Positions 17,292-27,060 are shown, numbered from the stretch's first letter. The stretch: 64,000 nt of DNA from Roseicyclus sp. (GCA_018401965.1 JAGYJU010000010.1:1-64000); one strand, 5' to 3'. Numbers and translations are program-made. Notes: generated by a model from the letters alone, not told the origin.

Positions 17292-17914
17292 CCAGCGTTG
17301 CACATCGCCTTGATCTGGCGCAGCACGTCGGGTTTGCCGGTCAACGCATCATGGGCGATGTCGCGCGCCTGATCCATAAGGTGTTCGGGCAAGGTGATAC
17401 GGTCGATCAGGCCGAAGGCCAGCGCCTCGTCGGCGCTGAATTTCTGCCCGCCCAGCAACAACAGCTTGGCCCGCGCCGGCCCCATCAAGGCCACCAGCCG
17501 CCCCGGATCGGACGGCTGCGGCAAGAACCCCAGCTTGGCGACCGGGTAGAAAAACCGCGCCTGCGGCACCGCGATGCGCAAATCGCAGGCCAGCGCCATG
17601 CCAAAGGCACCGCCCGCCAAGGTGCCGTTCAAGGCCGCAATCGTCAGGCAAGGCAGGCCCGCAACCGCGCCCGACACCTGTTCCCACAGGGGCGACGTGG
17701 CCAGCCCCGCCCGCGCCTCGTCAAGATCCGCGCCGGCCGAAAACACCTTGTCGCCGCTGCCCGTCAGGATCAGCGCCCGCAGATGCGGATCGACGGTCGC
17801 CGCCATCACCACATCGACCAGCTGCGACAGCATGTCGGCGGTCAGGGAATTGGCCTTTTCGGGGCGGTTCAGCGTGACGGTCCAAAGCCCGTCCCGGCTA
17901 TCGCATTCGATCAT
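17288..17914 (-). CDS. Enoyl-CoA hydratase/isomerase family protein, catalytic Glu residues absent
   Basis: The 208-aa protein has a crotonase fold with both oxyanion-hole regions (SAGADLDEA; NGTLAGGAFGMALACDLRIA). The two glutamates of true enoyl-CoA hydratases are not there: Gly stands in the GGCEL position and Val in the QPE position (FFYPVAKLG). It is short for the family, with a reduced C-terminus. It may be an isomerase- or thioesterase-like crotonase rather than a hydratase. Its start overlaps the stop of the upstream SDR gene by four bases, so the two form an operon. Confidence 0.8.
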   Translation of the reverse strand: MIECDSRDGLWTVTLNRPEKANSLTADMLSQLVDVVMAATVDPHLRALILTGSGDKVFSAGADLDEARAGLATSPLWEQVSGAVAGLPCLTIAALNGTLAGGAFGMALACDLRIAVPQARFFYPVAKLGFLPQPSDPGRLVALMGPARAKLLLLGGQKFSADEALAFGLIDRITLPEHLMDQARDIAHDALTGKPDVLRQIKAMCNAG

Positions 17915-18668
17915 TGGCCTAGACCCACGGCGGCGCGCACAGACAGATCGCGCAGGGAAATGTCATCGCCCAGCCATGGGTCGGCATCCGGGCCACACAT
18001 CCAGACCAGCGCCTGCGCCGGCCATTCGGGCGGGATGTGATCGGACCAATCCAGCTGGCTGACCGGGTTCACCCCCGAGGCCTTGATGTCGCGCTGCATG
18101 TCGGTGGCGACCGTGCCCGGCGACAGACCGAGCGCGCGAATGCCCGCGCCGCCCAGTTCCTTGTGCAGGCAGGCGGTGAACATCTTGGCACCGGCCTTGG
18201 AGGAACAATAGGCGCTCCAGCCCTCCATGGCGTTGACGGCGGCGCCGGAACTGACGGTGATGATCGTGCCGCCCCCCACCGGCAGCATCAGCGGCAGCGC
18301 CGCGCGCACCCCGTGAAACACACCTTTCAGATTGATGTCGATGGCCTGCCCCCAGGCGGCGGGATCGGCGGTGGCAATGCTGGCGATCGGGTCGATGACG
18401 CCCGCGTTGTTGATCAACACGTCCAGACCGCCAAAGGTTTTGCCCCGGCGATCAGCGCCGCCTCCATTTCCCAGTAGCGGGTGACATCGCAGGGCACGGC
18501 CAGGGCCCTGGGGCCGATTTCGCCAGCCAGCCCGGCGATGGCGTCGCCGTCGCGCGCGATCAGCACAAGATTCGCCCCGGCCGCGGCAAAGGCGCGGGCA
18601 GCGGCGGCCCCGATGCCCCGGCTGGCCCCGGTGATCGCCACGGTCTTGCCGGTCATGTCGCGTGTCAT
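17911..18668 (-). pseudogene. SDR-family oxidoreductase with a frameshift
   Basis: The N-terminal part has the Rossmann motif TGASRGIGAAAARAFAAAG (from about residue 12). The C-terminal part has LINNAGV, the catalytic serine region VSSGAAVN and YCSSKAG (Tyr and Lys). The two halves are in different frames. Near 18438-18441 one A/T appears missing: GAKPLAVWTC ends in a stop where the family expects GAKTFGGLDVLIN. An AGGAGAT lies before the ATG at 18668. With the base restored it would be a normal ~250-aa short-chain dehydrogenase. It overlaps the crotonase gene. Confidence 0.85.
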
Positions 18669-18841
18669 CGCTCGGATCTCCTGTCTTGCGGTATCGGGTG
18701 TTGCCCCAGTGCTAACGCCCAAGTCCCGGCACGACCAGACCCAAGACGGGGTCAGGTCCGGGTATCCGCACTTGACCCAAGACCGCGCGCCCCTGAACAT
18801 CAGGCCTGTACGCGTGCCCTTTTCAGCCATGGATGGACATC

Positions 18842-20338
18842 ATGCCCAGAACCACAGGCCTTTCCCCGGCGCTTTGCGCCCTTTCCCTGACACTCGCCAC
18901 GCCCGCCCTTGCCGTCACCGCCCCGGAACTCTGGGCAGAATGGCAGGCGCAATCCGCCGCGCTGGGGCAGGTCGTCACCGCAGAGACGGTGGTGCCGGGC
19001 GATGGCAGCCTGACGCTGCGCGGATTTACCAGCAGCTTTGATGATGGCGAGGTCGCCACCACGGGCCGGATTGACGAAATCGTGATGACCGAAACCGCCG
19101 ATGGATCGGTGGTGATCGACCTGTCGGATGTCTATGCCATCACGATCCGCTTTGCCCCCAACCCCGGCAGCGCGCCGGTCAACCTGGGGGTCAACCTGAT
19201 CGCGCCCGACCTGGTGATCACCGTCAGCGGCACCCCCGACGCGCGGGTCTACGATTACCAAGCGTCGCGGATCACGCTCGAGGATGGGCCGATCACCGGC
19301 GGCGATGGTGCCTTGCCGGTCATCGACCTTCGGGTCGGGTTGCAGGATCTGGCCGCGACCTACCAGATCGACGCCACCGACATGGCCAACATCGCCTATT
19401 CCAGCACCAGCACCATCGGCGGTGTCGCGGGGGTGATCGATGTCACGCCGCCGCCAGGCGAAGAGGGGCAGCTGAAACTGTCCTTTTCGCTTGGGGCCAG
19501 CACCGGCAGCGGGTCGGGCCGCCTGGGGAACATGATGGAATTGGCCGCCAATCCCGACGCCCTGCCGCAAGACTTCGACCTGAACGGCAGGGTCAGCTAT
19601 GCCAGCGCCAACCTCGACCTGACCTTTCAGCACCCGCGCGATGCCTTCAACCTGTTCGCCTCGAACGCCGGGGGAAGCGTTTCGGGCAGCTTTGCCGACA
19701 GCGGCATGGACTATCGCCTGACCACCACCGACAGCAGCACCTATTTCGCCGGGCCGGATTTGCCGGTGCCGGTGGAATTCTCTGTTGCCAGCGCCGAGAT
19801 CGCGCTGCGTCTTCCCTTGTCCGCATCCCCCGAGCCACAGCCGGTGGCGACACGGCTGGCCTACCAGGACGTCATGCTCAGCCCGCAGATCTGGGCGCTG
19901 GCCGACCCGGCCGGGGCCTTCCCGCGCGACCCGATCACCGTGATCGCAGACCTGTCGGGCACGTTGCAGATCATGGCCGACCTTCTGACGATGGACCCCG
20001 AGGCCATGAATGCCCCGCCCGGCGAATTGCGGCAGCTGTCGCTGAACGAGCTGCGCCTGTCGGTCGGTGGCGCGACGCTGACCGGCGATGGCGCGGCGAC
20101 ATTTGCACCGGGCCCTGTGCCGATGCCGGTGGGGGCGGTCAACCTGCAACTTGCTGGTGGCAATGCCTTGATGGACCGGCTGCAAAGCGCCGGGATCGTG
20201 CCGATTGAACAACTGGCCATGGCGCGCGGATTGCTGGGGGCCTTCGCCCGCCCCGGCGCGGCGCCTGACACGCTGGAAAGCACGATCCAGTTCACCCAAG
20301 GCGGCGGCATCACCGCCAATGGCGTGCCGCTGCAGTGA
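18842..20338 (+). CDS. DUF2125 family exported protein
   Basis: This 498-aa protein has a cleavable signal peptide (LSPALCALSLTLATPALA) followed by an all-beta-rich periplasmic domain of the DUF2125 family (ELWAEWQAQSAALGQ, later NLDLTFQHPRDAFNLFAS and ELRQLSLNELRLSVGGA). Its function is unknown; the pattern is of a large envelope protein. An alternative ATG is at 18833. The gene is followed by a strong terminator, so it is likely monocistronic. Confidence 0.8.
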   Translation: MPRTTGLSPALCALSLTLATPALAVTAPELWAEWQAQSAALGQVVTAETVVPGDGSLTLRGFTSSFDDGEVATTGRIDEIVMTETADGSVVIDLSDVYAITIRFAPNPGSAPVNLGVNLIAPDLVITVSGTPDARVYDYQASRITLEDGPITGGDGALPVIDLRVGLQDLAATYQIDATDMANIAYSSTSTIGGVAGVIDVTPPPGEEGQLKLSFSLGASTGSGSGRLGNMMELAANPDALPQDFDLNGRVSYASANLDLTFQHPRDAFNLFASNAGGSVSGSFADSGMDYRLTTTDSSTYFAGPDLPVPVEFSVASAEIALRLPLSASPEPQPVATRLAYQDVMLSPQIWALADPAGAFPRDPITVIADLSGTLQIMADLLTMDPEAMNAPPGELRQLSLNELRLSVGGATLTGDGAATFAPGPVPMPVGAVNLQLAGGNALMDRLQSAGIVPIEQLAMARGLLGAFARPGAAPDTLESTIQFTQGGGITANGVPLQ

Positions 20339-20345
20339 TCCCCGG

Positions 20346-20390
20346 ACCCCGCCCGGCCCGTGACGGGCGAGGGCGGGGTTTCTTTGTCTT
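20346..20390 (+). terminator. Rho-independent terminator after the DUF2125 gene
   Basis: The stem ACCCCGCCC (20346-20354)/GGGCGGGGT (20371-20379) with an inner GCCCG/CGGGC hairpin is followed by TTTCTTTGTCTT. Confidence 0.88.
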
Positions 20391-20450
20391 GCAGCATGCG
20401 CCCGGCGGCACTAGGTCCGAAGCGAAAGCCCAATGCAGGATCGCCCGCCC

Positions 20451-21797
20451 ATGTCCGACACGCTCGCCTCGCTGACCCATGCCCTGCTTGACGCCGCAAG
20501 GCGCGCCGGGGCCGAGGCGGCCGATGCCATCGCCATCGATGGCACCTCGCTGTCCATCGCGGTGCGCGGCGGGATGCTGGAACAGGCCGAACGATCCGAA
20601 GGCGTGGAAATCGGCCTGCGGGTGCTGATGGGCGCGCAGCAAGCCTGCGTTTCCGCCTCTGACACCCGGCCCGACACGCTGCGCGAAATGGCCGAACGCG
20701 CGGTGACGATGGCGCGGCTTGCGCCCGAAGACCCGACCGTCGGCCTTGCCGATCCGGGTCAGCTTGGCCAGGTGCGCGATGGGGCCGCGCTCGACATGTC
20801 GGACCCGACAGCCGACCCCGACCCCGCCGCGCTGGAAGATGCGGCGCGGCGCGCCGAAGCGGCCGCGCTCGCGATCGAGGGCGTGTCGCAGGTGCAATCG
20901 GCCAGCGCCGGCTTTTCGCGCCGCCAGGTGCATCTGGCGGCCAGCAACGGGTTTTCGGGCGGCTACGCGCGGTCCGATCACGGCTTGGGCTGTGTGGCCA
21001 TCACCGGCGAAGGCACCGGGATGGAACGCGATTACTATGGCGACGGGCGCAACCATGCCGCCGATCTGATGTCACCGGAAGATATCGGGCGGCTTGCGGG
21101 CGAACGCACCGTGGCGCGCAAGGGTGCGCGCAAACCGCCCACGGGCAGCTACCCGGTGATCTACGACGAACGGATTTCTTCCGGTCTGATCGGGCATCTG
21201 TTGGCCGCGACCAACGGCACTGCAATCGTGCGCGGCGCAAGCTGGGCCCGCGATCTGATGGGCCAGCAGGTCTTGCCGCGCGGCCTGTCGCTGGTCGAAG
21301 ACCCGCACCGCCCGCGCACATCGGGATCGAAACCCTTTGACGGCGAAGGCCTGCCCACCGCGCGGCGCCTGATCGTCGAAGATGGCGTCTTGCTGGGCTG
21401 GACGCTCGACCTTGCCACCGGGCGCAAGCTGGGCCTGCCCTCGACCGGCAACGCCAGCCGCGGCACATCGGCCCCGCCCTCGCCAAGCGCGGGCAATATC
21501 GCGCTGACCCAAGGAGAGAGCGATCTGGCCGGGCTGATCCGCGACATGGGCACGGGCTTGTTGATCACCTCGATGATCGGATCGTCGATAAACGCCACGA
21601 CCGGCGATTATTCGCGGGGTGCATCTGGTTTCTGGATCGAAAACGGCGAAATTACCTATCCCGTGAATGAATGCACGGTGGCGGGCAATCTGCGTGACAT
21701 GCTGCTGCGGCTGCGCCCCGCCAATGATGCCCGCCCGCATCTGAGCCGCGTTGTGCCATCGCTTCTGGTCGAGGGGATGACCATTGCCGGTGCCTGA
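20451..21797 (+). CDS. TldD/PmbA (TldE-like) family metalloprotease subunit
   Basis: This protein of about 448 aa resembles TldE/PmbA, the partner of the TldD zinc protease used in peptide maturation. It has ALLDAARRAGAEAADA at the N-terminus and the conserved LPRGLSLVEDPHRPRTSGSKPFDGEG in the middle. The C-terminus has TGDYSRGASGFWIENGEITYPVNECT. TldE lacks the HExxxH motif of TldD, and none is visible here. AGGA precedes the chosen ATG. It is the first gene of an operon leading into KDO/lipid A synthesis; the next start lies inside its 3' end. Confidence 0.88.
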   Translation: MSDTLASLTHALLDAARRAGAEAADAIAIDGTSLSIAVRGGMLEQAERSEGVEIGLRVLMGAQQACVSASDTRPDTLREMAERAVTMARLAPEDPTVGLADPGQLGQVRDGAALDMSDPTADPDPAALEDAARRAEAAALAIEGVSQVQSASAGFSRRQVHLAASNGFSGGYARSDHGLGCVAITGEGTGMERDYYGDGRNHAADLMSPEDIGRLAGERTVARKGARKPPTGSYPVIYDERISSGLIGHLLAATNGTAIVRGASWARDLMGQQVLPRGLSLVEDPHRPRTSGSKPFDGEGLPTARRLIVEDGVLLGWTLDLATGRKLGLPSTGNASRGTSAPPSPSAGNIALTQGESDLAGLIRDMGTGLLITSMIGSSINATTGDYSRGASGFWIENGEITYPVNECTVAGNLRDMLLRLRPANDARPHLSRVVPSLLVEGMTIAGA

Positions 21798-22569
21798 TCC
21801 GCTGGAGGATCTGGCCCTGTTGATCGAGGCGGCGCGCGGCGCTGGCCGGATCGCGGCGCGGTTTTTCCGCGATGACCCAGAAACCTGGGACAAACCCGAT
21901 GGCGCGGGCCCGGTGACAGAGGCCGATCTTGCCGTCGATGCCATGTTGCGCGACCGGCTGTGCGACGCGCGGCCCGACTATGGCTGGTTGTCCGAAGAAA
22001 CGCCCGACAACCCCGAACGGCTTGCGGCCAGCCGGGTGTTCATCATCGACCCGATCGATGGCACCAAGGCCTTTATCGAGGGCAGTTCGGCATTCTCGCA
22101 TTCGCTGGCCGTGGCCGAAGATGGCGTGGTGGTCGCCGCCGTCGTCTACCTGCCGATCCGGGGCAAGCTCTATGCCGCCGCGCGCGGCCATGGCGCGACG
22201 CTGAACGACGCGGCGATCCGCGCGTCAAACACCCGACATCTGCACGAGGCCGAGGTTCTGGCCACCAAGCAGACCCTGGACCCGGATCATTGGCCGCTGG
22301 GCGTGCCCGCCGTGGCCCGCGCCTATCGCCCCTCGCTGGCTTACCGGATGGCGCTGGTGGGTGAAGGCCGGTTCGACGGCATGATCACCTTTCGCCCGAC
22401 ATGGGAATGGGACATTGCCGCCGGTTCCCTGATCATCACGGAGGCGGGCGGCCTTGCCACCGATGCGCGGGGCGGCGCGCTCAGTTTCAACGCGGCCATG
22501 CCGCAGGTGCCGGGGGTGCTGGCCGCGCCAACGGCGGTGCATCGCGCGATCTTGGCCGCGCGGGGTTAA
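21784..22569 (+). CDS. Inositol monophosphatase/3'(2'),5'-bisphosphate nucleotidase family (CysQ-like)
   Basis: This 261-aa Mg-dependent, Li-sensitive-type phosphatase has the metal-binding motifs GPVTEADLAVD and DPIDGTKAFIEG (about residues 43-100) and the C-terminal WEWDIAAGSLIITEAGG. The second motif matches CysQ-like nucleotidases that hydrolyse PAP, but inositol phosphates cannot be excluded. The start is a TTG overlapping the tldE-like gene by 14 bases. In this bacterial group the gene usually precedes the DUF4170-waaA-lpxK block. Confidence 0.88.
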   Translation: MPVPDPLEDLALLIEAARGAGRIAARFFRDDPETWDKPDGAGPVTEADLAVDAMLRDRLCDARPDYGWLSEETPDNPERLAASRVFIIDPIDGTKAFIEGSSAFSHSLAVAEDGVVVAAVVYLPIRGKLYAAARGHGATLNDAAIRASNTRHLHEAEVLATKQTLDPDHWPLGVPAVARAYRPSLAYRMALVGEGRFDGMITFRPTWEWDIAAGSLIITEAGGLATDARGGALSFNAAMPQVPGVLAAPTAVHRAILAARG

Positions 22570-22677
22570 GACCGCGCGGGGTTGCGCCTTGCGGGCGTAG
22601 CGCCGCTTGACCCGGCCCCGCCAATCCCTAGGGTGCGGCCGCGTGCCATAGCCCTTGTTCCGGTAAAGGATACGATC

Positions 22678-22923
22678 ATGACCCAACGTCTGCATCTGGT
22701 GTTCGGCGGCGAACTCGTAGACCCGCAAAAGACCGAGTTTCGCGACCTGAACGACATTCACGTCGTCGGCATGTTCCCCGATTACGCCAGCGCCTATGAC
22801 GCCTGGAAGGCAGAGGCGCAGCGCACCGTCGACAATGCCCATATGCGGTATTTCATCACCCATCTGCACCGCCTGCTGGATGAAGCCACGCCTGCATCGC
22901 CGACCCAGGCCTTGGGCGGTTGA
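22678..22923 (+). CDS. DUF4170 family protein
   Basis: This 81-aa soluble protein matches the DUF4170 family (RLHLVFGGEL at the front, FPDYASAYDAWKAEAQRTVD in the middle, AHMRYFITHLHRLL near the end). The family is common in Alphaproteobacteria next to waaA and lpxK, which suggests a link to lipopolysaccharide synthesis; no biochemical function is known. AAAGGA precedes the ATG. Confidence 0.85.
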   Translation: MTQRLHLVFGGELVDPQKTEFRDLNDIHVVGMFPDYASAYDAWKAEAQRTVDNAHMRYFITHLHRLLDEATPASPTQALGG

Positions 22924-22933
22924 TCGGCGCACG

Positions 22934-24229
22934 ATGACCCGGTCGCTTGCCCTTGGCCTCTACCTTGCGTGGTCGGCACGCGGCGGGCGGCGTTTTGCCG
23001 AACGCAAGCTGCGCGAAAGGGCCGGCCAGGGCAAGGAAGACCCCGCGCGGCTGGATGAACGGCGCGGGATCGCCGCGCGCCCGCGCCCCGATGGCCCGCT
23101 GATCTGGTTTCACGCCGCCAGCGTGGGCGAATCCCTCGCGCTTCTGGAACTGATCCGGCAAGTGCTGGCAGATCGTGGCGACCTGACCGTTCTGGTGACA
23201 ACCGGCACGGTGACATCGGCCGGCGTGATGGCCGACCGCCTGCCGGACCGGGCGCTGCATCAATACCTGCCGCTTGACGCGCGCGCCTTTGTGCAGCGGT
23301 TCCTGGATCATTGGCACCCCGATCTCGCGGTCTGGACCGAAAGCGAACTTTGGCCGGCGCTGATCTGTGAAACCAAGGCGCGCGCCATCCCGATGGTGTT
23401 GCTGAATGCGCGCATGTCAAAGGCCAGCCACGACCGGTGGCGATTCCTGCGCAGCATGGCCAAGAGCCTGCTGAACCGGTTCGACCGTGCCCTTGTGCAG
23501 GATGGTCTGACCGAAATTTACCTGCGCCGCCTGGGCCTGCCCGTGGACCGGATGGAAGTGACCGGCACGCTCAAGGAAGGGGCGGCCGCCTTGCCGGTCA
23601 AATCCCGCGACCTGGACAGCATGCGCGCGGAAATCGGCGGGCGGCCTGTTTGGGTGGCGGCCTCCACGCATCCCGGCGAAGAACCCAAGGTGCTGGAGGC
23701 GCATCGCATCGCGATCAAGACCAACCCGCGCCTGTTGCTGATCCTTGTGCCGCGCCATGCCGACCGGGGCGATGACATCGCCGCGCTGTTGGATACGCAA
23801 GGCTGGGCCTTTACCCGCAGGTCAAGCGGCGAAGGCCCGGAAGCGGAAGCGCCGGTTTACCTGGCCGACACGATGGGCGAATTGGGGCTGTGGTATCGCC
23901 TGGCGCCGGTCAGCTTTGTGGGCGGGTCATGGGAACCCATCGGCGGCCACAACCCGTTTGAACCGGCGGCCCTGGGCTCTGCCATTCTGCACGGGCCTTA
24001 CGTGACCAATTTCGTCGATATCTACCAGCGCCTGACCGAGGCGCGGGCCGCACGGCTTGTCGCCTCGCCGCAATCCCTGGCCGAGGCGGTGGATGACCTG
24101 TTGTCGCCCGACCGTGCCGCCGCCATGGCCCATGCCGCCTGGGAGGTCGTTTCGGCGGGCGCCGATGTCACGGAACGGGCCAAGACGGTCTTGCTCGACA
24201 TGCTGGATGCGACCGAGGCGCGGGCCTGA
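22934..24229 (+). CDS. waaA: 3-deoxy-D-manno-octulosonic acid transferase
   Basis: This 431-aa inner-membrane-associated GT-B enzyme adds KDO to lipid IVA. Family motifs include WFHAASVGESLALLELI (residues ~58-75), LVTTGTVTSA, DLAVWTESELWPALI and, in the C-terminal half, FVGGSWEPIGGHNPFEPAALG, all characteristic of WaaA/KdtA. A Gly- and Arg-rich N-terminal segment may anchor it. The gene ends with TGATG shared with lpxK, so the two are translationally coupled. Confidence 0.96.
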   Translation: MTRSLALGLYLAWSARGGRRFAERKLRERAGQGKEDPARLDERRGIAARPRPDGPLIWFHAASVGESLALLELIRQVLADRGDLTVLVTTGTVTSAGVMADRLPDRALHQYLPLDARAFVQRFLDHWHPDLAVWTESELWPALICETKARAIPMVLLNARMSKASHDRWRFLRSMAKSLLNRFDRALVQDGLTEIYLRRLGLPVDRMEVTGTLKEGAAALPVKSRDLDSMRAEIGGRPVWVAASTHPGEEPKVLEAHRIAIKTNPRLLLILVPRHADRGDDIAALLDTQGWAFTRRSSGEGPEAEAPVYLADTMGELGLWYRLAPVSFVGGSWEPIGGHNPFEPAALGSAILHGPYVTNFVDIYQRLTEARAARLVASPQSLAEAVDDLLSPDRAAAMAHAAWEVVSAGADVTERAKTVLLDMLDATEARA

Positions 24230-25218
24230 TGCGCGCGCCGGGGTTCTGGCACCGTGATCCGGGGGGCTTGTCGGCGCTGCTGTCGCCCTTGGGCGCGGTC
24301 TATGCCGCGGCCACCCGGCGGCGGCTGGCCACAGGGCCGCGCGACCGTGTCGGCGTGCCGGTCATCTGCATCGGCAACCTGAACGCGGGCGGCACCGGCA
24401 AGACGCCCACGGCCATCGCCCTGGCCGAACGGCTGCGCGACCGGGGGATCATCGCCCATGCGGTGACGCGCGGGCATGGCGGCACGCTGGCGGGGCCGGT
24501 GCGCGTCGATGACCGCCAGCACAGCGCGGATCAGACCGGCGATGAGCCGCTGTTGCTTGCGGCCTTCTTGCCCACGTGGGTCGCCCGCGACCGGGCGGCG
24601 GGCGCGCGGTCGGCGGTTGCGGCGGGCGCGCAGGTGATCGTGCTGGATGACGGGTTTCAGAACCCGGGCTTGGCCCATGACCTGTCGATCATCGTGGTCG
24701 ATGCCCAGATCGGGTTCGGCAATGGCCGGGTGATCCCGGCAGGGCCGCTGCGCGAACCGGTGGCCGCGGGGTTGGCGCGGGCCGATATCGTGCTGTCGAT
24801 CGGGCAAGACCCGGCGCAGGCGCGGTTTGCCGCGCGCTGGGGCGCGGCGATCAAGCTGCCGCATGTGACCGGGCGGCTAGACCCCTTGCCCACCGGCCTG
24901 CCGTTGACGGGGGTGCCGGTTCTGGCCTTTGCGGGCATCGGCCATCCGGCGAAATTCTTTCAGACCCTCAAGGCCATGGGCGCCGATATCCGCGCCACCC
25001 ACGCGCTCAGCGATCACCAGCCGCTGAGCGACAGCTTGATGACCCGGATGCTGCGCGAGGCCCGGATGATCGGCGCACAGGTGGTGACGACCGAAAAGGA
25101 CGCCGTGCGCCTGCCACCCGTGCTGCGGTCGCAGGTCATGACCGTGCCGGTGCGGCTGCGGCTCAATGATTGGGGGGCGTTGGATGCGGCGTTGGACCGG
25201 GTACTTGGCGCCAGGTAG
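24229..25218 (+). CDS. lpxK: Tetraacyldisaccharide 4'-kinase
   Basis: This 329-aa kinase phosphorylates the 4' position of lipid A disaccharide, a late step before KDO addition. It has an N-terminal hydrophobic segment, a P-loop (IGNLNAGGTGKTPTAIALAE, about residues 47-66), VIVLDDGFQNPGLAHD and IPAGPLREP. The length is normal. It overlaps waaA by one base. The neighbouring CoA transferase converges, with 28 bases between the stops. Confidence 0.95.
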   Translation: MRAPGFWHRDPGGLSALLSPLGAVYAAATRRRLATGPRDRVGVPVICIGNLNAGGTGKTPTAIALAERLRDRGIIAHAVTRGHGGTLAGPVRVDDRQHSADQTGDEPLLLAAFLPTWVARDRAAGARSAVAAGAQVIVLDDGFQNPGLAHDLSIIVVDAQIGFGNGRVIPAGPLREPVAAGLARADIVLSIGQDPAQARFAARWGAAIKLPHVTGRLDPLPTGLPLTGVPVLAFAGIGHPAKFFQTLKAMGADIRATHALSDHQPLSDSLMTRMLREARMIGAQVVTTEKDAVRLPPVLRSQVMTVPVRLRLNDWGALDAALDRVLGAR

Positions 25219-25246
25219 GGTGTGCCTTCAGGCGCCCATTGATATC

Positions 25247-26380
25247 TCAACGATCCGACCAGCCGGCCCCGTCATCCTGCCCGAGACCCGGCGCGGGCCG
25301 GTCAAGCGCCAGATCGGCACCCGAAAACCGGAAAGGCGGGCGCACGCCTGGAATGCCGCCGGGGGTGATTTTCGTGCCGCGCGCCACGACCTGCGGATCG
25401 GCAAAGACCTCGGCCAGGTCGTTGATCGGCCCGGCGGGCACGCCTTGCGCTTCGCAGGCGGCCAGCAGATCGGCCTTGGTCATCGCCCGTGTCGCCCCTG
25501 TCAGCGCCTCGGTCAGCGCGTCGCGATGCGCGATGCGGTCGGCGTTGGTCAGGTAATCGGGATGGTCCGCAAGGCCGTGCAGGCCCAACACAGCGCAGAG
25601 CCGCCGGTATTGCCCGTCATTGCCGGTGGCGATGATGATCCAGCCATCGGCGCAATCGAACACCTGGTAGGGGGTCAGGTTCTGATGCGCGTTGCCGATC
25701 CGTTCGGGGGCCACGCCGGTTGTCAGGTAGTTCATCGCCTGGTTGGCCATGATCGCGGTCGCGGTGTCCAGCAAGCTCATGTCGATATGCTGGCCCTGCC
25801 CGGTGGTCTGGCGCAGGTGCAGCGCGGCCAGGATGGCATTGGACGCATAGAGCCCGGTAAAGATGTCGGTGACGGCCACGCCCACTTTTTGCGGCTGGCC
25901 CTCGGGCGCGCCGGTGACCGACATCAGCCCCGACATGCCCTGGATGATGTAATCATAGCCCGCGCGATGCGCGTAGGGGCCGGTCTGGCCAAAGCCCGTG
26001 ATCGAACAATAGATCAGGCGCGGGTTGATTGCCCGCAGGCTGTCGTAATCGAGCCCGTATTTCGCCAGCCCGCCCAGCTTGAAATTCTCGATCAGCACAT
26101 CGGCGTCGCGCGCCAGCTCGCGCACCCTCTCGCGGCCTGCATCGGTGCGGAAATCGGCGATCACCGATATCTTGCCCCGGTTGCAGGAATGGAAATAGGC
26201 CGCCGACCGGTCGCCGTCATGATCGATGAAGGGTGGCCCCCACCGGCGCGTGTCATCGCCTTCGGGGGCTTCGACCTTGATCACCTCGGCGCCCAGGTCG
26301 GCAAGCGTCTGGCCAGCCCAGGGGCCGGCCAGGATGCGCGCCAGTTCCAGGACGCGAACGCCCCTCAGCGGTTCGGTCAT
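25247..26380 (-). CDS. Family III CoA transferase (CaiB/BaiF type)
   Basis: This 377-aa protein has the N-terminal signature PLRGVRVLELARILAGPWAG with LADLGAEVIKVE, the catalytic aspartate region (TGFGQTGPYAHRAGYDYI) and QHIDMSLLDTATAIMANQA. It exchanges CoA between organic acids. The specific substrate cannot be read from the sequence. It is downstream of, and overlaps by four bases, a DsbA-like gene. That association is unusual functionally and may reflect only operon economy. Confidence 0.9.
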   Translation of the reverse strand: MTEPLRGVRVLELARILAGPWAGQTLADLGAEVIKVEAPEGDDTRRWGPPFIDHDGDRSAAYFHSCNRGKISVIADFRTDAGRERVRELARDADVLIENFKLGGLAKYGLDYDSLRAINPRLIYCSITGFGQTGPYAHRAGYDYIIQGMSGLMSVTGAPEGQPQKVGVAVTDIFTGLYASNAILAALHLRQTTGQGQHIDMSLLDTATAIMANQAMNYLTTGVAPERIGNAHQNLTPYQVFDCADGWIIIATGNDGQYRRLCAVLGLHGLADHPDYLTNADRIAHRDALTEALTGATRAMTKADLLAACEAQGVPAGPINDLAEVFADPQVVARGTKITPGGIPGVRPPFRFSGADLALDRPAPGLGQDDGAGWSDR

Positions 26381-27060
26381 TGCGCCGCCGCAAGCCGTTC
26401 ATCAAGCAGGGCCGCGAAATCGGCATAGCTCATGTTCGGTTGCATATCGCCATCGACCACGAAATGCGGTGTGCCGGGAATGTCATGGATTTCCATGTTC
26501 GATTCATAGGTGGCGATCATCGCTTCGGCCATCGCGGCATCGGACAGGCAGGTGTCGAGCTGGTCATTCGACAGCCCGGCGACCCGCCCGATGTTGCGCA
26601 GGTTGTCGGCCACCTGACCAGGGGGGCCCTGGGTCCATTCCGCCTGGCGCTGGTAGGTCAGGGCGACAAGGCCGAAATAGCGGTCCGGTCCGGCGCAGCG
26701 CGCGACCATGCCGGCCCAGAGGCCGAAGCGGTCGAAATACACCTCGCGGTAGATCCAGCGCACCTTGCCGGTGTCGATGTAGTTTTCCTTGATCTGCGGC
26801 AGGGTGGTGCGGTGGAACGTGGCGCAATGCGGACAGGTAAAGGACGCGTATTCGATCACCTCGACCGGTGCATCGGGATCGCCCATCATCATCTCGAGCA
26901 CTTGCGGGCCCGTGCCCGTCGTAGGGGCGGCGGTTTCCTGCGCATTGGCGGGCTGGGGCAAAAGCGGGAAATCGGGCGCGCCTTGCGGCCGCACCAGCGC
27001 ATAGGTTCCGGCGGCCATGACACCTGCACCGGCGCCCATCATCAGGGTCCTGCGATCCAT
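26377..27060 (-). CDS. DsbA-family periplasmic thiol:disulfide protein
   Basis: This 227-aa thioredoxin-fold protein begins with MDRRTLMMGAGAGVMAAGTY, a signal sequence with a twin-arginine-like start. The active site is CPHC in YASFTCPHCATFH (about residue 72). The cis-proline region GTPHFVVDG near the C-terminus is intact. It resembles the BdbD/DsbA-like oxidoreductases (thioredoxin_4) common in Alphaproteobacteria. Its gene follows the dciA-like gene by 14 bases and overlaps the CoA transferase. Confidence 0.9.
   Translation of the reverse strand: MDRRTLMMGAGAGVMAAGTYALVRPQGAPDFPLLPQPANAQETAAPTTGTGPQVLEMMMGDPDAPVEVIEYASFTCPHCATFHRTTLPQIKENYIDTGKVRWIYREVYFDRFGLWAGMVARCAGPDRYFGLVALTYQRQAEWTQGPPGQVADNLRNIGRVAGLSNDQLDTCLSDAAMAEAMIATYESNMEIHDIPGTPHFVVDGDMQPNMSYADFAALLDERLAAAQ

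Noticed and set aside
18800..20299. Minus-strand frame opposite the DUF2125 gene
   Set aside because: Composition is that of antisense high-G+C sequence; the plus frame has a signal peptide and domain motifs.
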